This document shows, piece after piece, positions 44,212-56,848 of a stretch of 64,000 nucleotides of DNA. The translations under genes and the position numbers were made by a program. The DNA comes from Vesta saturnalis (Eukaryota > Arthropoda > Insecta > Coleoptera > Lampyridae): the NCBI GenBank assembly GCA_036346205.1, contig JARFJB010001945.1:2501-66500 (forward strand), in the 5' to 3' direction. The notes under the pieces were generated by a model, which worked only from the letters and a program-made list of their open reading frames with translations, was not told the origin of the DNA and did not search any database. Each line of letters begins with the position of its first letter. Positions within the stretch are counted from its first letter, which is position 1.

Positions 44212-44215
<4 letters not shown>
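41815..44215 (-). pseudogene. I-like LINE ORF2 (RT plus C-terminal Cys/His), 5'-truncated, RNase H lost
   Basis: Poly(A) appears as T at 41815-41826. Minus strand, N to C: fingers (43513-44187: SSAPGPDTISNDMLKHLS, VIPILKPGKDPLSPRSYRPI, QAGFRKGRSTIDHL); a TGA at 43513; then palm and thumb (42460-43467: ENGVPQGSPLSCTLF, CLYVDDLAIMYSG, FLGVIFDEKLTWKPHI). Motif A reads FYIKGAYDM, so its catalytic Asp is lost. A TAG at 42460 is followed in frame by the C-terminal region (42028-42459: HRLRLGHTALTHQHLLKG, PTCTICDVRQTVSHIILDC). The RNase H expected between is missing. No endonuclease. Confidence 0.88.
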
Positions 44216-44260
<45 letters not shown>

Positions 44261-44262
44261 CA
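44216..44262. repeat. (TTA)n microsatellite
   Basis: About 15 TTA units separating two LINE fragments of opposite orientation. Confidence 0.97.
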
Positions 44263-44810
44263 AGGTAGTAACCTTGGACTATTTATAATATACGTAAACG
44301 ACATTTTTACAATCACAAATAAAACTAAGTGTTATATGTATGCCGATGATGCAGTGCTTTTTTATTCTCAGAGATGCAGTTACTTGTACAAGGATCGTCC
44401 AAGATGAACTCAATATACTGGTGAAATGGGCACATAATAGAAACTTGTTTATAAACGAGGAAAAAACGGTCTCGATGATCTACTCCACGCCGAACATGGT
44501 AAAAATTAAACACCTTGAAATTAAAATACACACGTGTTCGTGTTTGTTTCAATCCATATACTGTGATTGCAAAATTATACAAAGAGTGTATAATACAACC
44601 TATCTAGGAATTAAATTAGATCATAACTTAAAATACGATCATCACATAAACTACACATACAATAAAGTTAAAAAAATCGTAGGATGCTTGTATATACTAA
44701 GCAGAATGTTAGATATAAACACCATGATTACGGTATACAAATGTCTAGCGGAATCAATTTTTCGATATGGTGTATTAGTATGGGGAACGGCAGAAAAATG
44801 TCATATAAAA
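44263..44810 (+). pseudogene. CR1-like LINE reverse transcriptase fragment
   Basis: Begins mid-palm with QGSNLGLFIIYVNDIF and CYMYADDAVLFY (catalytic YADD intact), then, after a frameshift, NILVKWAHNRNLFINEEKT, TTYLGIKLDHNLKYDHHI and AESIFRYGVLVWGTAEK, the RT thumb typical of CR1/jockey-group LINEs. Cut on the left by the (TTA)n tract and on the right by the PLE sequence near 44810. Confidence 0.82.
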
Positions 44811-45683
44811 AAAACTGGAAAACCTACAGCTGAAAATATTAAAATTAGTTTTAAAAGAGCACCACTTAACAGCAAAACAGCTTCTGGAGAAATGTGACAC
44901 ACTTACACCCAGTGGGTATTGGTAGTCCAAAATTCTAGAACAGAAGAGATGAAGACTATTAATAAAATACTAGTTCAAAATGGATACAAAGATCAAGAAA
45001 TATTGAAAATTACCAACGAAATAAGAAGACCAAGAAATAATAACTTGTCAAACAACGAACGAAAGATTCCTGTTATTCTACCTTATATAAAGGGAATTAC
45101 AGACAGAATAACAAAGAAATTTCCCAAAAACGACTTCAGACCGGTATTCAAACCACATTCAACTTTGTCCCAACTTTTAAGAAACCCCAAAGACAAAATT
45201 ACTAATGAAAGCCAAGGAGTGTATGAGATACCGTGCAACAACTGTCGAAGAACTTATATAGGACAAACTAACAGAATATTATATGCGAGAGCCGATGAAC
45301 ACCAACTAGCAATTAAGCAGCACAATCCTTCATCGTCTTTAGCTACACATCATTTAGATACAGGACACCAAATTAATACCAACAATATCCGTTTAATTGC
45401 ACCTCTATATACCTTACAAGAAAGAATTATTAGAGAAGCAGTTGAAATTGAAAGAAGACCAAACGCCCTCAATAAACGAGATGACACTTCTAGAATGCCA
45501 CAAATTTGGAAGAATATCATTAAACAAGTTGATTCTACATTTCAACCAACTCCAAATCTTCCAGAAATGTCAAACACTTATGCTGCAACTATTCCTGGCG
45601 TCCCCACTTCTGCACCTGCTACATCACATACTAGACCAACTACCCGAAGTCAAACACACTCGTCCAGATCACATTTAAATTAG
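44811..45683 (+). pseudogene. PLE GIY-YIG endonuclease, long open frame but no RT
   Basis: 44919-45683 is open for 254 codons. Residues 25-60 are a basic linker (NEIRRPRNNNLSNN), then IPVILPYIKGITDRITKKFP and the nuclease: QGVYEIPCNNCRRTYIGQTN, ILYARADEHQLAIKQ, SLATHHLDTGH and LYTLQERIIREAVEIERRPN (GIY-YIG core, His, Arg and Glu positions present). The tail is Thr/Pro/Ser-rich. The RT domain that should precede it is absent, replaced by the LINE fragment. The nuclease itself shows no stop, so it is relatively young. The upstream junction at 44805-44930 is not resolved. Confidence 0.85.
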
Positions 45684-45751
45684 TTACCTTGTTTCATATT
45701 TTGTACTTGTTAAAAATAGTTACCTTATTTTAATTTCTGTAATTGTCAAAT

Positions 45752-45795
45752 AAATTCTTGACAAAGGGAACAAAGGACGTTCCCGAAACGTTGAA
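45752..45795 (+). ncRNA. Hammerhead-like hairpin downstream of the PLE ORF
   Basis: TTGACAAA is followed by a perfect stem GGGAAC/GTTCCC (45766-45771 with 45779-45784), then GAAACG. The position (70 bases past the PLE stop) and layout match PLE hammerhead motifs, but the CTGANGA box is degenerate. Confidence 0.45.
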
Positions 45796-45879
45796 TTAAT
45801 TTTTACGTTTAATTACACAAGTTTTAAAGAAAAAATGTCTTATTTAAACATGAATACTTGTGGAAATCTAAATAGAAAC

Positions 45880-45888
<9 letters not shown>

Positions 45889-45939
<51 letters not shown>
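45889..45939. repeat. (TA)n microsatellite
   Basis: Uninterrupted TA tract downstream of the PLE tail. Confidence 0.97.
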
Positions 45940-45941
<2 letters not shown>

Positions 45942-46368
45942 ATTAACTTTTTATTTTGTTTAAAATCATCATTAAGCAGTAAATATGCAACATAGTAATG
46001 GACAGTTTTTGATTTAAATTATTATTCATTTATACGCAATGTATTTATTTATTATATTTCATATTACTATAAAATACCAGATATGTAGATTTGTAGTTAA
46101 ACTTGATATGATCTTTAAGATTTAACATGTTAATTCATATTAACTTCAATTTCACTTTTCTTTTTTTCCATGATGTAATATATAAGACAATGATTGTATG
46201 AACTCTGGGCGTCATGCTAGCTTTTAAGACAAATTTATTAAAATTAGTTTTTCATTGTTAATGTTTAAAATAGGTACAAACAGAAAAGTCTACTGACTTC
46301 GTTTGACCTATAACTATGTAAATATTATGAAATAAATAAATTTAAATTCAAATTCAAATTCAATTATT
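45940..46368. other. No gene recognised
   Basis: AT-rich; contains (AAATTC)n near 46340-46362 just outside the next LINE's poly(A). Confidence 0.5.
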
Positions 46369-49300
46369 ATTTTTTTTTTTTATTGATATGTATAAGCACA
46401 TCGACTGCCGTGGTCTTTACTGCTATTTACTATTCGTATTTAATTACTATATTTTATTGTACATATTTATTGCTTTCAGGAACTGTATTGTGTTTCTAAT
46501 ACTCGCACTGCATTTTAAGTTATCTCTAAAATTGCCAGAAATAGAGAACAGGTTCCGTATCCAGGTGTACGTTACACAGTTACATATTATGTGTTCAACG
46601 GTTAGCTGTGTTTGGAATTGCATGCAGATTGGACGGGATGTTTCGATATCAAGTAACTATGCGTTAACGATGTGTGACCTATTCTAATTCTGTGAATAAT
46701 GCTACATTCTTTTCTAGTTAGGTTCTTTGGAGCTTCCCATTTTATAACAGATGGATGGATAGTTTTCAATTGGGTGTTGCATCTTGTCCAGTTTTGTTGC
46801 CATAATTCGTTTAATTTATTTTCAAGTAACGTAGAAAAGTTGTTATAGTTGGTAATCTCGATGCTTTCATTCACGTCTATCGCTGCTGCTTTGCGGGCAG
46901 CTTTATCTGCATGTTCATTTCCCTCGATGTTACTATGGCTCGGGACCCATAAGAATTCTATTGTGTATTGTAAATCTGTAAGGTGTTTGATTTTGGATGC
47001 TGGTAAGAGAGCTGTGCGAGTCACTGACAATAAGTAATTTATGGTTGTTGGTAGATAATTCGCAGTAACGGAGTGCCTGCCATATACTGTACAATTCAGC
47101 AGTGTATATTGAAGTATATGGTGGCATAGTCCAGCTGTGCTCACTGCCATTGACTGAGAATGCACAGCCCACACCTGCACTTGTTTTTGACCCATCCGTG
47201 TATAATATTAGGTGGTCTCTATATTTAGATACGATTTCTTTGAATTCCTTACAGTAAACTGATTGCGGTGTGTTGTCTATAGAGAATTTGTATAAGTCAT
47301 TTATGATTTTAAAACATGATACTAGCCAGGGTGGAATTTCTAGTGGTCCAAGTAGAAGCATGGGTGGGAGTTGTTGCCCTATAAGTTCTAGTGATTTTTT
47401 TACACTATACCATAATGGCTTATGTAGTCTTCCTTCGAATCGGGATGGCATATCATTATGAAATAAAATATTGTAGTTTGAGTGGTTTGGGAGAGCTTTA
47501 ATTTTAGATGCATACATTAAGAGCCTTTTTGTTCTATGTAGAGGTAAGGGTAGAATACCAGTTTCAGCCATTAGACTCTCCCTTGGACTAGTATAATGTG
47601 CGCCTATTGAATACCTTATAGCAGCATTTTGTATTATTTCTAAAGGCTTTAAAATACTTTTGAAGCCGATGAATATGCTTCCAGCCGTAATCTATTTTTG
47701 ACTGAACTGTCTGTTTATAGATTCGTAAAAGAATTTCTGGATCTGCTCCCCACTTAAGACTTGACATTGCTCTTATAACGTTAAGAGCTACCTTGCACCG
47801 TACTATCAATTTATTTATATGTTCCTTCCACGTAAACGTGGAATCAAGTGTTAAACCTAAGAACACTCCCGAGTTTTTATCCTGAACATGCTTATTTTTT
47901 AAGGTCAGAAGTGGACCGTAATGTGGTCTTCTCAATCTACAGAAATGCATACAGTATGTTTTTTCTACCGATATTTTATATCCTATACCTTCTGCGTTTG
48001 ATAATACGTAGTCAACGGCTTGTTGCAGGTTTCTATTAATTTCTGCCATTGAAGAGGCAGAATACACAAGGGCTAGATCGTCAACGTAGAGGTAAGTATG
48101 CATATTAGGTGGAATTGAAGCAGTTAATGAGTTGATTGAAATTGCAAATAGTGTTACACTCAAAGTTGAGCCCTGAGGAATGCCATTTTCCAATATTCTG
48201 GAAGAGGAAATGGAAGTTCCCACACGGACTCGAAAACGTCTTGATTCCAGAAACGATGATATAAATTTAGGTAGGTTGCCTCTAAAGCCCCATTTATATA
48301 ATTTTTGTACAACACCGTACCTCCACGTCATATCAAATGCCTTCTCTATATCAAAAAAGACAGCTACTGCGTGCTGCCTCTGTGCGAAAGCGTTAAGGAT
48401 AGTATTTTGCAAGTGTACCAAGTGGTCCACTGTGGATCTGAATTTCCTGAACCCTGCTTGGCAATTTACTATATGTCCGTTTTTCTCCATAGTCCACATT
48501 AATCTGGTAGCGACCATACGTTCTAATATTTGGGCTATACACGAAGTTAGGCTAATTGGCCTATAATTAGTGACCAAATATGGACTTTTTCCACTTTTTA
48601 GAATAGGAACTATTATTGCTTGCTTCCAACAGGAAGGATACTTGCCTTCTTTCCAAATTGAGTTAAAGACATCTAGGAGCAATTTCTTACATGGGTCGGT
48701 GAGATTTCTTAGCATATCATATGTTACTAGATCAGCTCCAGGGGCAGACGATTTGGTAGATTTCAGGGCAACTGCGAGTTCAGTAATATTAAACGGAACA
48801 TTATAATCGGCAATTTCCCTGTCGCTAAAATCTAGCTTAACCTCTCTTTCATGTTTTAAGCGTAAAAAAGAAGCATCATAATTTCTCGAGCTGCTGATTT
48901 CTTGAAACTGATTAGCCAATTCTTCCGCTATACGGTTAGGTTCTCTAACTATAGCGCCGTTCACTTGTAATTGTATGGTGGAGACAGTACTTTTCCCTGA
49001 TATAGCTTTAATCCTTCTCCAAACTTCTGAAGTAGGAGTTTGGTTTGTTATAGTAGATACATAAGTATTCCAGGAATTTCTTTTACTTTGTAATATTGTT
49101 CTTCTAGCAACGGCTCTGGCTTTCTTGAAGGTAATAAGATTTTCTGTCGTGGGGTGCCTTCGATAGGTATTAAATGCTTGTTTCTTCTTTTTTACTACTT
49201 CGCTGACAGTGCGATTCCACCAGACTACTTTTCGTTTTACTGGTATACCACCTGTTTTTGGGATTGCGATGTTAGCAGCACTAATTATTATATTAGTTAT

Positions 49301-49996
49301 TTCGCGAATGTCAATTGAGGTAGATGTATGACTGGAAGGCATGTCTAGATGTGATTTGAAGACATCCCAGCGTGCTTAAGATAGTTTCCATCGAATTGGA
49401 TTTATTATTGGGCTATGGTGTCTTTCAATACCCAATACTATTGGGAAATGATCACTGTGGTATAAGTCGTCTAATACTTTCCATGTGAATAATGTCGCAA
49501 TTCGTGCGGAGGCCATTGTAAGGTCTATGGATGAAAATACCCCGGTTCTAGCGCAAAGATGAGTTTTCTCTCCAGTATTCAACAAAAATAATTGGTTTAC
49601 GTCCATTATATTCTCTAAAAATTCTCCGTTTGCATCCGTACGTAGAGCGCCCCATAAACAATTATGGGCGTTGAAGTCTCCCATCAGAATATAAGGAGTC
49701 GATAGCTGATCTATAATGTTCTGCACATCTTGCTGTTGCCAATTTGTGTTTGGGAAATAGATATTGCAAATAACCACATTTATAGGGGCGGTTATCTTGA
49801 CCGCGATTGCCTGTACAGGTGTGTTCAGTGTAATTATGTCAGATTGAACATCCTCCCTAATAATGATTGCTACCCCGCCTCTAGCTCGCAGATTCGGAGG
49901 CACATCTTTTAATGGGTTAAACTCGTTAATAATAAGTTTAAGTTCACAATAGTGATGAATGCAACCGTTACAGTTCCATTGGAGTATGGAGTCCAT
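46369..49996 (-). pseudogene. Nearly complete I-like LINE ORF2: endonuclease, RT, RNase H, Cys/His end
   Basis: Poly(A) shows as T at 46369-46380. ORF2 starts MDSILQWNCNGC at 49996. Endonuclease (49376-49996): RARGGVAIIIRED, ILMGDFNAHNCLWG, SSIDLTMAS, YHSDHFPIV; about 25 residues after NEFNP, including the catalytic Glu region, are deleted. An in-frame TAA at 49376 is followed by the RT (47588-49342) with VFFDIEKAFDMTW, NGIPQGSTLSVTLFA and TYLYVDDLALVYS, all intact. Frameshift near 47690. RNase H (46933-47571): ILYTDGSKTSAGVG, TAELYSIWQAL, VSDSHSS, then, after a second shift, WVPSHSNIEGNEHADKAARK. A third shift leads to LTVEHIICNC and the end, TAG 46447-46449. ORF1 is absent. Confidence 0.92.
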
Positions 49997-50004
49997 TATT
50001 GATT

Positions 50005-50301
50005 TGAATAGATTTTGTTTAAAATATTATACAGAATAAATAACGAGTAAACGAAAATTAACGACGAATATAAATTAATGATATATACATGTAGGATAAA
50101 ATAACAAACAAGGACAAGACAGTTATAAATAGTTAAATTAAAATATCACAGATAAAATGTGCATAAAAAGCTAGTACTAAAAACAAGAAATAAATAAGTA
50201 AATAAAATAAAATAAATAATTATATCACAGATGCGTATCACAGTCAACTAGTAGTATTCGTCTTCGACTTGTTTATTATTATTATTATTATTATTATTAT
50301 G

Positions 50302-50384
<83 letters not shown>

Positions 50385-50560
50385 TATTATAATTATTATT
50401 ATACTGCGATTAAATCACCTCACCAATCTACTAGATTAAAGTCGGAGCCATTATTACTATTAAGTATTGTAATAGTCAATACCGAATACGAGTTAATTAA
50501 CTTTCTTTTTACTATATGGCAGGCATTTAAAATTACTGACTTGTGCATCAGGACGTATAA
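50005..50560. repeat. (TTA/ATT)n tract in AT-rich DNA
   Basis: 50270-50402 is almost pure (ATT)n with few interruptions. The flanks are AT-rich and noncoding. Confidence 0.95.
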
Positions 50561-50564
50561 TTAG

Positions 50565-51700
50565 CTATTAACTTGAAGTATTTCCAATGTATTAAATGGT
50601 GATTTTGGTATTAACCCTGTTGCAGATATAATAACTGGCAAAATTTTCCATTGGTGCATTATTTTGGTTGCTAACTCGCATTTTTAATTTTTTTCTGTAT
50701 GAATTTTATCCAAGTTAGCTATGTTCGGTATAGCAACATCTAGTAAGCAAGTAACTTTTTCCTTTATCTTAACGAATACCATATCTGGGCGATTGTGATA
50801 AAGTTTTATCAGTTAAGATTGTTCTGTCCCAATATAGTTTGAATTAGTCATTCTCTAAGATAGTTGCGGGTTTATAATTGTAATATGGAGCTGTTTCATC
50901 TAGCAAGATATTTAGTTGCCAGGGTTTGGTGCAATATTTTAGCTACGCAGTCGTGTCGATGTTTATACTCTGTTGCAGCATATAAGTAGCATTCAGTCAT
51001 AACATGTTGTATAGTTTCAGCAGTTTTTGCGCTTCTGCCACATATCGTTTCGTGTACCGTCCCTAACTACGTATTTCCGGTAATCGTTAGAAGCGATCAC
51101 TTGGTCCTGAATGGACAGCAAATAACCTTCCATTTCTGTGTAAATGTTGTGAACTTCTATACAGCATTATGTTGTCCATATACACGAAATGAGAGAACGT
51201 ATATATAGTATGCTTTATGTTAGCTCGATCCCTTTGCTTAACCAGTTTGCATGTTTATTAAATCCTTGAGTATTTCCCCACAGTGTTTGCCAGTACTATT
51301 CAATAACGTCGTTACTAGGGTACTTGCTGTTGTTATAGCTCCGCTTTTATCTACTACGGTAAAAATTTTTCGTAAACATGTTTTATTCTGTTGCTTTCTT
51401 TTTGTACATTACGTGTATCTTCTTGATCTTTTCGACAGTAGCTGTTCGTTGTTTTAAGGCATAAAGAAATCCTTCAAGGTATTTGTTATCCTCATTATAT
51501 TTTGCATGTACTTTATAATTCCGTACTGTTTGATAGACGTTTTAAGTGAGTGTTTTTGTCAGGTTCTCCGATTTGTACTGCGTTACTTGATTAATTCTTT
51601 TTCTTAAGCTGATAATTCTAGTATTGAGTCTTACTAACCATTTAGTTTTAGTCTGCTTGTTTTATTTTGATACGAATTTTTGTTTATCAGTGTAGTGCCT
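50565..51700 (-). pseudogene. R4/R2-group LINE relic (restriction-like endonuclease type)
   Basis: Minus strand: near 51600-51650 an N-terminal segment, KWLVRLNTRIISLRKRINQV, and near 51280-51240 EYWQTLWGN. Then, after a large deletion of the RT, GYLLSIQDQVIASNDYRKYV (51120-51060), a Cys/His knuckle ICGRSAKTAETIQHVMTECY with the second Cys changed to Ser, TEYKHRHDCVAKILHQTLAT, and the nuclease core HNRPDMVFVKIKEKVTCLLD (PD...D layout) near 50790-50720. This C-terminal order is specific to LINEs with restriction-like endonucleases. The 3' side lies near the (TTA)n tract. Confidence 0.75.
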
Positions 51701-51985
51701 TTAATTTTCCTTGTATTTAGCACAATAAGTAAGAGTGAACTCGTCACTAAGGCTGGTAATACTTTCTATATACTATGCTCTTCAGGACAAGCAATAGATT
51801 TTTACGTAGATTACAAGAAAACTTGCTTATAATTAATTGAATTGTTTGGTGGACTACTAAACGGGATGTAAGGATAGGGGGGTGCGAAGGGTTTCTGTGT
51901 TGGTCTACGGGCATTTGCCCTTTAATAGACTTACACGACAAACAGTACACTCTTAGAGGCAATTCTTTCCCCGTCCCCACAGGGG
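51700..51985. other. No gene recognised
   Basis: Short unassigned stretch between the R4-like relic and the hexanucleotide array. Confidence 0.4.
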
Positions 51986-51989
51986 TATT

Positions 51990-54265
51990 ATTATTATATT
52001 GCTATTGCTATTACTTATACTACTACTGTTACAGTTACTGTTACTGTTAGTGTTACTGTTACTGTTACTGTTACTGTTACTGTTACTGTTACTGTTACTG
52101 TTACTGTTACTGTTACTGTTACTGTTACTGTTACTGTTACTGTTACTGTTACTGTTACTGTTACTGTTACTGTTACTGTTACTGTTACTGTTAGTGTTAC
52201 TGTTAGTGTTAGTGTTACTGTTACCGTTACCGTTACCGTTACCGTCGCCGTCGCCGTTTCCGTTGCCGTTGCCGTTGCCGTTGCCGTTACCGTTGCCGTT
52301 ACCGTTACCGTTACCGTTACCGTTACCGTTACCGTTACCGTTACCGTCACCGTCACCGTCACCGTGACCGTCACCGTCACCGTCACCGTTACCGTTACCG
52401 TTAACGTTACTGTTACTGTTACTGTTACTGTTACTGTTACTGTTACTGTTACTGTTACTGTTACTGTTACTGTTACTGTTACTGTTACTGTTACTGTTAC
52501 TGTTACTGTCGCTGTAGCTATCGCTGTCACTGTTACTATTACTATCACTATCACTGTCATTGTCACTGTCACTGTCACTATCACTATCACTATCACTGTC
52601 ACTGTCACTGTCACTGTCACTGTCACTGTCACTGTCACTGTCACTCTCACTGTCACTGTCACTGTCACTGTCACTGTCACTGGCACTGTCACTGTCACTA
52701 TCTCTATCACTATCACTATCACTATCACTATCCTATCGCTATCGCTATCGCTATCGCTATCGCTATCACTAACACTAGCACTAGCAATAGCAATAGCAAT
52801 AGCACTAGCACTATCACTATCACTATCACTATCACTATCACTATCACTATCACTATCACTATCACTATCACTATCACTCACATCACTCATCACATCACAT
52901 CACTATCACCATCACCATCACTATCACCATCACCATCCATCCTATCACTCATCACTATCATTATTACATCACTATCACTATTACTACCGCTACCGCTATC
53001 ACTATCGCTGTCGCTATCACTATCACATCGTCTATCACTATCACTATCACTATCACTATAACTATCACTATCAATATCAATATCAATATCAATATCAATA
53101 TCAATATCAATATCAATATCAATATCAATATCAATATCAATATCAATATCATATCAATATCAATATCAATCATCAACATCAATATCACCATCACCATCAC
53201 ATCACCATCACTCATCACTTCACCATCACTATCACTATCACTATCACTCATCACTATCACTATCACAATCACTATCACCATCACTATCACTATCACTATC
53301 ACTATCATATCACTCACTATCACTATCACTATCACTATCACCATCACCATCACTATCACCTATCACCATCACATCACATCACTATCACATCACTATCACT
53401 ATCACTATCACTATCACTATCACTATCACTATCACTATCACTATCCTATCACTATCACTATCACTATCATTATTACTATCACTATCACTATTACTACCGC
53501 TACCGCTATCGCTATCACTATCGCTGTCGCTATCACTATCACTATCGTCTATCACTATCACTATCACTATCACTATCACTATCACTATAACTATCACTAT
53601 CACTATCAATATCAATATCAATATCAATATCAATATCAATATCAACATCAATATCAATATCAATATCAATATCAATATCAATATCAATATCAATATCAAT
53701 ATCAATATCAATATCAATATCAATATCAATATCAATATCAATATCAATATCAATATCACTATCACTATCACTTTCACTATCACTATCACTATCACTATCA
53801 CTATCACTATCACAATCACTATCACTATCACTATCACTATCACTATCACTATCACTGTCACTATCACTATCACTATCACTATCACTATCACTTCACTGTC
53901 ACTAACGCTATCACTATCACTATCACTATCACTATCATTATCACTACCACTATCACTATCATTATCACTTCACTGTCACTAACACTATCACTATCACTAT
54001 CACTATCATTATCACTACCACTATCACTATCACTATCACTATCGCTATCGCTATCACTATCACCACTATCACTATCACTATCACTATCACTATCACTATC
54101 ACTATCACTATCACTATCACTATCACTATCACTAACACTATCACTATCACTATCACTATCACTATCACTATCACTATCACTATCACTATCACTATCACTA
54201 TCACTATCACTATCACTCACTATCACTATCACTATCACTATCACTATCACTATTGATTACTATTA
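51990..54265. repeat. 2.3 kb hexanucleotide array with successive variant blocks
   Basis: Order: (GTTACT)n to 52220, (GTTACC)n to 52400, (GTTACT)n to 52510, (GTCACT)n to 52690, (ATCACT)/(ATCGCT)n to 53070, (ATCAAT)n to 53170, mixed ATCACT to 53600, (ATCAAT)n to 53755, then (ATCACT)n to 54250. Repeat ORFs on both strands (Thr-Val, Ser-Leu, Ser-Asp, Ile-Val) are artefacts. It is not the insect telomeric TTAGG. Confidence 0.97.
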
Positions 54266-54399
54266 TTAGTCCGTTACTCGTACAGTTCAGACCTGTTTAC
54301 GTGCGTCCTGAATTTAATTAGATACGTTATTAAATAATTAACTTAAAATTTAATACAGTTTTTGTGTTTCTAACTATATATATTTGAACATATATTAAT

Positions 54400-56848
54400 A
54401 TAAATTAAGTGTACTCACTGTAGTGAGGTTATCGAAGCCGAGGAGGTTAAACGTTACGGATGCAATGAGAACTATCCCTTTGCATGTTCTCTATCCGAAA
54501 GAACGCTTCGTAGCAAATCAAAAACTTGCATGGCGGTGTAATTATTATAGAGACATTAAGTCAATTGGACTGTCTGCTTCACAAACAGAAGCTAATTTAG
54601 TAAATGAGCTGGCAGGTTTAAGTGTTGATATTAATCCAACATTGAAATAATTTTTAACGAATATTACCGCTTCTATGCAATCCATTCATGAAACGTTAAA
54701 GGAAATAGTGCAGGAAAATAAAACCTTAAAAGAGGGAGTCAGATCGTTAAAACACACAATAAAATTAAAAGATAAACAAATTGAATCTCTTTGTACGCGT
54801 GTCAGTATTTTGGAGCAATACTAAAAGAGGAAGTTTATAAAAATTCATGGTGTCAAAAAATCAACAGAATCATCTCCCGAAGATGTTAAATGAAATTTTA
54901 GAATAGGCTGTTATAACACGGAATACAGACACTTATCTCAAATAGGCTTACAAAAAACTGATTTGCTTCTTGCAAAAATTAAAAAACAAGGGTGACAAGC
55001 ACAAGCTAATCAAGCAAGGACGTTTATGGTGGCGTACTTTAAATGAGCAAGAAAAGAATTCTGAGAGTAAATTATTCATTACCGACTGACTTATTTATGG
55101 ACGAAGAATAATTTTTAAAGAAGCAAGAAAGAAAGCTTATATGCACAATTACAAATTTGTCTGAGTAAAAAACGGTAACATTTTTATTAAAAAGGACGAA
55201 AACCGTAAATTAGTAAGCATTGAGACAAATGCATTATTTGAAATAATGTATTGACAAATAAGGTTACCTTGAAACATTCAAATAGAATATTAAATTTTTA
55301 CTTAAAGTAGATTACTTTCTCACATCAAAATAAACAATCTTTTTTTCTGTTTTAATTTTACCTGATATTTTTAACATTTTCGTTTAAAATTAAATAAACA
55401 TGATCAAGGCATACAAATAGAAAATAACGTAATAAACTTTAAAAATTGTTCAAACTTGAATTGAATGAAAATTATTCGCCCAAACTGAACAATCGTCAAT
55501 CAGTATTTTCCACCTTAACGTAAGATCATTAAAAAAATATTTTGAAGAACTTTTACTGTTATTTACCATTTACGAGCTGGATTTAATATTGTTATCCGAA
55601 ATAAATCTAACCCCTCGAGATAAAATGAAGTTTAAAGTGGAAAATTATAGTTGCGTGATGAAACACAGACAAAACATTAGGGGTGGAGGACTAGCTTTAT
55701 ATGTTAAAAACATTATTGCTTATGAGATGTCGCAATTACATCCGGTAGAATGTGAATACAATAATTTCGTTATAAAACTTTCTGAATTGAGGAACCAATT
55801 GCAAGTATTATTTATATATAGGCCACCAAATAAAAACGCAAAAAAAATTTATTACAAAAATTGGCTTTGAAATAGACAAATGTAGTAGTAACAATATGGT
55901 CGTAATTGGAGATATGAACATAAACTTATTAGACCAAAAAAATTCACTTGTCTCTCAATACTAAAATAAATTGATTGGAAGAGGGTTCGCGTGCGCAATA
56001 AATGACACCACAAGTGAAGAAATAAAGGAGGGTATTACACGAAGATCGCATATTCATTCTATCCAATTTGAGTTAAATCAGCAGTTGTACACCACATTAT
56101 ATCTGATCACCTTCCTATATGCTTAAAACTATACGGGAAAAAGATAAATCTCTCAAGTTGTACGAAATATCAAGTTACAATAAAGTGTAAACAGAAAAAC
56201 CTACGAACTGCAATAAGGAATGCAAATTGTAATGACCAAGAAGATACTAATGTCAACAAGTTTTTAAAAAACATTGAAAACGGTTTCAAACGGATATACG
56301 AAAAAATAAATATACCGCTTCGCCTAAAACAAATAAAAGGAGCATCGGGAAGGACTGAGTTACAGAAATTTTGTACAACAAAATTGGCGAAAGAGATATC
56401 CTTTTCATAAAGTGGAAATCTTTCCCCTACAATGAAAATCTAAGAGAAAAACTTCGTAAACAATGAAATTCGTACTACGAAAAATAATTATTTTAGAAAC
56501 AGAATATTAAACAACGCAAGTAATACCAGAAAAAGACAAAATCAAAAACGTCGACAGAAAAATTATAACATTATTAGGTGCAAAACAGGACACAAAGTAA
56601 CTAAATTTGCGGAAGTCTACCAACAACAAATTGAAATCCTAGTAAAAACTTGTCAACATGATATTGTAGTGAATAATAAAGAAGGTGACCTCAACAGTAA
56701 TTTATACATACCACTATCAAATGAACATGATGTTCAGAAGATTATTCTAGGATTAAGTACCAAAAAATCTCCAGGAATTGATAACATAAGAGCAATAGAT
56801 TTAAAAAACAACATTAATATATTCAAAAGAACTATATCTTAACTTATA
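54400..56848 (+). pseudogene. CR1-like LINE: ORF1, endonuclease and RT start
   Basis: ORF1 traces: SMQSIHETLKEIVQENKTLK and KLKDKQIESLCTRVSILEQY (coiled coil, 54680-54825), KFIKIHGVKKST, and a baculovirus FP25K-like C-terminus YKFVWVKNGNIFIKKDEN near 55150. ORF2 endonuclease: LLSEINLTPRDKMKF, RGGGLALYVKNI and VLFIYRPPNKNAKK (55589-55870), MVVIGDMNINLLD (55897-55935). RT start: LSTKKSPGIDNIRAIDLKNN (56753-56812). Many stops and shifts. Cut at 56848 by the hAT; continues at 59511. An unidentified 75-codon ORF (54423-54650) precedes the coiled coil. Confidence 0.82.

Noticed and set aside
51990..52500. Telomeric repeat
   Set aside because: The units are GTTACT/GTTACC, not the insect TTAGG, and the array is internal between transposons.
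51999..54250. Repeat ORFs up to 408 codons (Thr-Val, Ser-Leu, Ser-Asp, Ile-Val)
   Set aside because: They are translations of the hexanucleotide array, in many frames on both strands.
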